A stretch of 64,000 nucleotides of DNA from Bradyrhizobium embrapense (GTDB lineage: Bacteria > Pseudomonadota > Alphaproteobacteria > Rhizobiales > Xanthobacteraceae), in contig NZ_LFIP02000004.1 in assembly GCF_001189235.2 (NCBI RefSeq), positions 124,001 through 188,000 of the forward strand. Reading direction: 5' to 3'. Position numbers and translations under genes: made by a program. The notes under the pieces were generated by a model. The model had not been told where the DNA came from. It saw only the letters and a program-made list of their open reading frames with translations, and ran no database searches. Below are positions 61,696 to 64,000 of this stretch, piece after piece (within the stretch, counting starts at the first letter, position 1; each line of letters starts with the position of its first letter).

Positions 61696-61923
61696 ATGCG
61701 GACGCTGCCGCGGGAACCAGATCGGCGTGGCGCGCTTGCCCCTTTCATGAAGATGGCCAAGGCAATTCGCAAACAGGCCCAGACCGCGGAGCGGGTCGCA
61801 TCGGCGACGGCCGACGCATTTGTCGCCAACCAGATGCGCTCCCTCGCGCACGCCTTCAGGAGCCAGGCCGAGATCCTGAAGAAGAAAGAGAAGAAAAAGA
61901 AGAAAAAGTCCCGCTCCGGCTAG
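61696..61923 (+). CDS. Small hypothetical protein with poly-Lys tail
   Basis: About 75 residues; starts at 61696 or 61747 are both possible (neither has a good ribosome-binding site). Core MAKAIRKQAQTAERVASATA is helical, the C-terminus is an almost pure Lys run. Its stop overlaps the convergent SMP-30 gene by 4 bases. Family not recognised. Confidence 0.45.
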   Translation: MRTLPREPDRRGALAPFMKMAKAIRKQAQTAERVASATADAFVANQMRSLAHAFRSQAEILKKKEKKKKKKSRSG

Positions 61924-62768
61924 GGATAGCCGTCGCCCGGCGTAGCGACCTCGACCCCGTCGATCCGCGACGCCGATTGGCCCTTCCGCAGCTCCTCGTA
62001 CGACGTCTCCGCGCTCAGGCAGAACAGCGTCCTGCGGTCCGCGCCGCCGAGTGCACAGGCGAGCGCGCGGCGGCCGGGGACCGCGATCCGCGCACGCTCC
62101 ACACCATTGCGATCGATCCGGACAAACGCGTCTTCGGTGAACGACGCGACCCAGACTGCACCATCGGCATCGAGGCAGATGCCGTCGGGTTCATTGACGC
62201 GCCCGAACCGCCGGCGAAGGCTGAGGCCGCCGTCCGGCGCGATGTCGTAATCGGCAAGACCCGCACCATCCATTTCCGCCACGACGAGCCGGCGGTGATC
62301 GGAGGAAACGGCAATGCCGTTCGGGAAGCGCAAGCCGTCGGCGACGACGCGGGCGCTGCCGTCGGGCATCACGAGGATGATGCGGCCAACCGCGCCGCGG
62401 CCTTCCGGCGGGGGCAGATTGAAGCCGAGATCGCCTACATAGGCGCGCCCCTGCCCGTCGACGATCATGTCGTCGATCGTGCCGGTCGCAACCGCGGAGA
62501 GATCGGAATACAGCGACAGCGTGCCGCCGGAAAATCGCAGCAACCGCTTTCTGAACATCGTCAGCACGACGATGTCGCCATCGGGCAGCACGCCGAGACC
62601 GCACGGCGTGTCGTCGCTCACCGCCGCATGCTCGTGGCGTTCACCTGACGGGCTGATGCTGAGCAGCGTCCGCGCCATGCAGTCGACGAACCAGAGCCGC
62701 CCGCGATGCCAGCGCGGGCCCTCGAAATAGCGGCCGCCATCCAGGATGGTTTTGAGTTGATCGGACAT
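61920..62768 (-). CDS. SMP-30/gluconolactonase-family protein
   Basis: 282 residues from ATG at 62768 (GCGGGG upstream). Six-bladed beta-propeller: EGPRWHRGRLWFVD with the metal-binding Glu, a central GLRFPNGIAVSSDHRRLVVA with the Asn ligand, NEPDGICLDADGAVWVASF with the Asp ligand. Members hydrolyse sugar lactones or related esters using a divalent metal. Substrate not determinable. Alone, convergent with the poly-Lys protein gene. Confidence 0.88.
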   Translation of the reverse strand: MSDQLKTILDGGRYFEGPRWHRGRLWFVDCMARTLLSISPSGERHEHAAVSDDTPCGLGVLPDGDIVVLTMFRKRLLRFSGGTLSLYSDLSAVATGTIDDMIVDGQGRAYVGDLGFNLPPPEGRGAVGRIILVMPDGSARVVADGLRFPNGIAVSSDHRRLVVAEMDGAGLADYDIAPDGGLSLRRRFGRVNEPDGICLDADGAVWVASFTEDAFVRIDRNGVERARIAVPGRRALACALGGADRRTLFCLSAETSYEELRKGQSASRIDGVEVATPGDGYP

Positions 62769-63033
62769 GAGGGCGCCCCGCCGCACGTTTCAACGAGGAT
62801 ATATATCGCCGCCGGGACCGGTCAAACGGGAGCCTCAGCCCGCCCAAAATGCCCGCAAAATCCTCGGTTCCCGCGGGTTCCACCGGCCGTATTCCATATT
62901 TCGCCGCGTTTTCCCTGTTGAGTTGCGCCAGCATTAACACTCGAGAATCGAGGGTAGTGATAACCTGCGGCGGTTGTGCCGCCGTATGACGCGTTCTGTT
63001 TGTGCCTCGTGGTTTCTCAGGGGGGACCAGGGA

Positions 63034-64000
63034 ATGAACCGGTGCCTACGTCCGCTGGCGTGTTTCGCCACCGCCGCCGCGCTTGCGCTGCTTCCCGTTC
63101 AGGCAGTTGCTAAACCACATCACCAGCACCAGGCCAAAAGCGGCGACGGCGACAAGAAGGCGCATGGCACCAAGGCCGGCACGAAGTCTGCGCGCGAAAA
63201 CGCCTCCGGCAAGCGCCGGCATGCCCGACACGGCGCCGACAAGCGCAAATCCGCGAAAGCCAAATCCGCTCCGTCCAAATCCGCTGAGGCCGCGAAGGCG
63301 CCCACTCCGGAGAAACCCGCCGGGCCGCAATTGTCGGGCGATCTCGCCGCGGTCAGGGACGCGATCGCCGCGGCGCGCCGGGGCAAGACCAACGACGCCA
63401 CCGATATTCAAGCAAAGATCTCTGATCCCGTCGGGAGGAAGCTCGTCGAGTGGTATCTGCTGCGCCATTCCGAGTCGAATGCGCCATTCAGCCGCTATGC
63501 GGCATTCGTCACGGCCAACCCGGATTGGCCAAGTGTCACCCTGCTCCGCAAGCGGGCGGAAGCGCGGATCTGGCAGGAGCGCAGCGACCCGGCCACGGTG
63601 CACGGCTTCACGCTCGATCAGCCGATCAGCGCCAAAGGCAAGTTCGCCCTCGCCCGCACGCTACTCGCTGAAGGCGATCGCGATGGCGCGGCGCGGCTGG
63701 TGCGCGAAGCCTGGCGCTCGGAAGAATTGCTGGACCGAACCGAGAGTGACGCCTACGACGCATTCAAGGATCTGTTGACGCGCGACGATCATCGCGCGCG
63801 CATGGACAAGCGGATCGGCGCCAAGGATCTCGCCGGCGCCAGGCGCGCGGCACAGCACCTCGGCAGCGACGAGCTGGCCATCGTGAAGGCTTGTGGCGCG
63901 GTCCGCGGGCAATCCAGCAAGGCGGAAGATGCGCTCAACGACGTGCCGGCGGATGCCCGCAGCGACCTCGGCTACACGCTGTGCCGCATCCAGTGGCTGC
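63034..64000 (+). CDS. Lytic transglycosylase (Slt-like), C-terminal part outside window
   Basis: Starts at ATG 63034 after AGGGA and is open to the window end (322 codons seen). Signal peptide ends PVQAVAKP; then a Lys/Ala/Ser-rich linker (about 30-85), then a helical superhelix in the style of Slt70's U-domain (WYLLRHSESNAPFSRYAAF, NPDWPSVTLLRKRAEARI). The catalytic Glu domain would lie beyond the edge, so function rests on N-terminal similarity. Cleaves peptidoglycan glycan strands in the periplasm. Confidence 0.75.
   Translation, partial: MNRCLRPLACFATAAALALLPVQAVAKPHHQHQAKSGDGDKKAHGTKAGTKSARENASGKRRHARHGADKRKSAKAKSAPSKSAEAAKAPTPEKPAGPQLSGDLAAVRDAIAAARRGKTNDATDIQAKISDPVGRKLVEWYLLRHSESNAPFSRYAAFVTANPDWPSVTLLRKRAEARIWQERSDPATVHGFTLDQPISAKGKFALARTLLAEGDRDGAARLVREAWRSEELLDRTESDAYDAFKDLLTRDDHRARMDKRIGAKDLAGARRAAQHLGSDELAIVKACGAVRGQSSKAEDALNDVPADARSDLGYTLCRIQWL

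Noticed and set aside
1..64000. CRISPR arrays, insertion sequences, prophage genes or rRNA
   Set aside because: No regularly spaced repeats, transposase or integrase frames, phage structural genes or rRNA were seen on either strand.

Overview
The window looks like chromosomal DNA of a Bradyrhizobium-type alphaproteobacterium (Bradyrhizobium/Rhodopseudomonas group). It is GC-rich and densely coding, with PopZ (DUF2497), an Aap-type amino-acid ABC transporter, Cpa/Tad pilus genes, an MxKDx-repeat protein, DUF992 and DUF6481 proteins, and a palindromic intergenic repeat of a type I associate with this group. There is no integrase, transposase, phage module or CRISPR array. Three tRNA genes (Asn-GTT, Cys-GCA, Arg-TCT) are present. 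No 16S/23S genes are present, so the genus assignment is inference.

Layout. 1-6 kb: truncated popZ, a TolC-family outer-membrane protein, a Pcm-like methyltransferase, tRNA-Asn, a divergent DUF1772/TetR pair with a clear operator, and tRNA-Cys. 6-16 kb: a DTW-domain tRNA modification enzyme and a four-gene RND efflux operon (outer-membrane lipoprotein, adaptor, two different inner-membrane pumps), all on the minus strand. 16.4-22.5 kb: an ECF sigma factor/ChrR zinc anti-sigma module with DUF1295 on one side and a flavin oxidoreductase-DUF1365-cyclopropane synthase operon on the other, plus a DUF2177 gene. This resembles the singlet-oxygen (RpoE-ChrR) regulon and its fatty-acid (cyclopropane/furan) modification genes. 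22.7-30 kb: cysK, the aapJQMP transporter and metC, a sulfur/amino-acid block. 30-36 kb: cpaBCDE with a convergent TadD-like TPR lipoprotein and a PilZ protein. 36-44 kb: a Na/Pi cotransporter, an apparently frameshifted M23 peptidase gene, and a four-gene lipid-modifying operon (ArnT-like transferase, PAP2 phosphatase, GT2 enzyme, LpxB-N protein). 43.6-51 kb: yfhM-pbpC (bacterial alpha-2-macroglobulin and penicillin-binding protein 1C). 51-58 kb: tRNA-Arg, many small orphan proteins and a dgoK-dgoA pair. 58.5-64 kb: a TRAP transporter, an SMP-30 protein and the start of a lytic transglycosylase.

The most notable system is the sigma-E/ChrR island. The divergent promoter region holds a perfect 12-bp inverted repeat that places a TGATCC -35 box on each strand. 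Both boxes are followed at exactly 16 bp by CGTTnC, and the same TGATCC-N16-CGTTnC element occurs once more, upstream of DUF2177. The sequence itself therefore links three transcription units into one regulon in which membrane-lipid modification probably answers oxidative or photo-oxidative stress. Other points are the probable frameshift and missing zinc-ligand histidine in the M23 gene, an unusually long AapM, a Tad locus lacking its motor and pilin, and a structured intergenic segment near 52.5 kb that may encode a small RNA.
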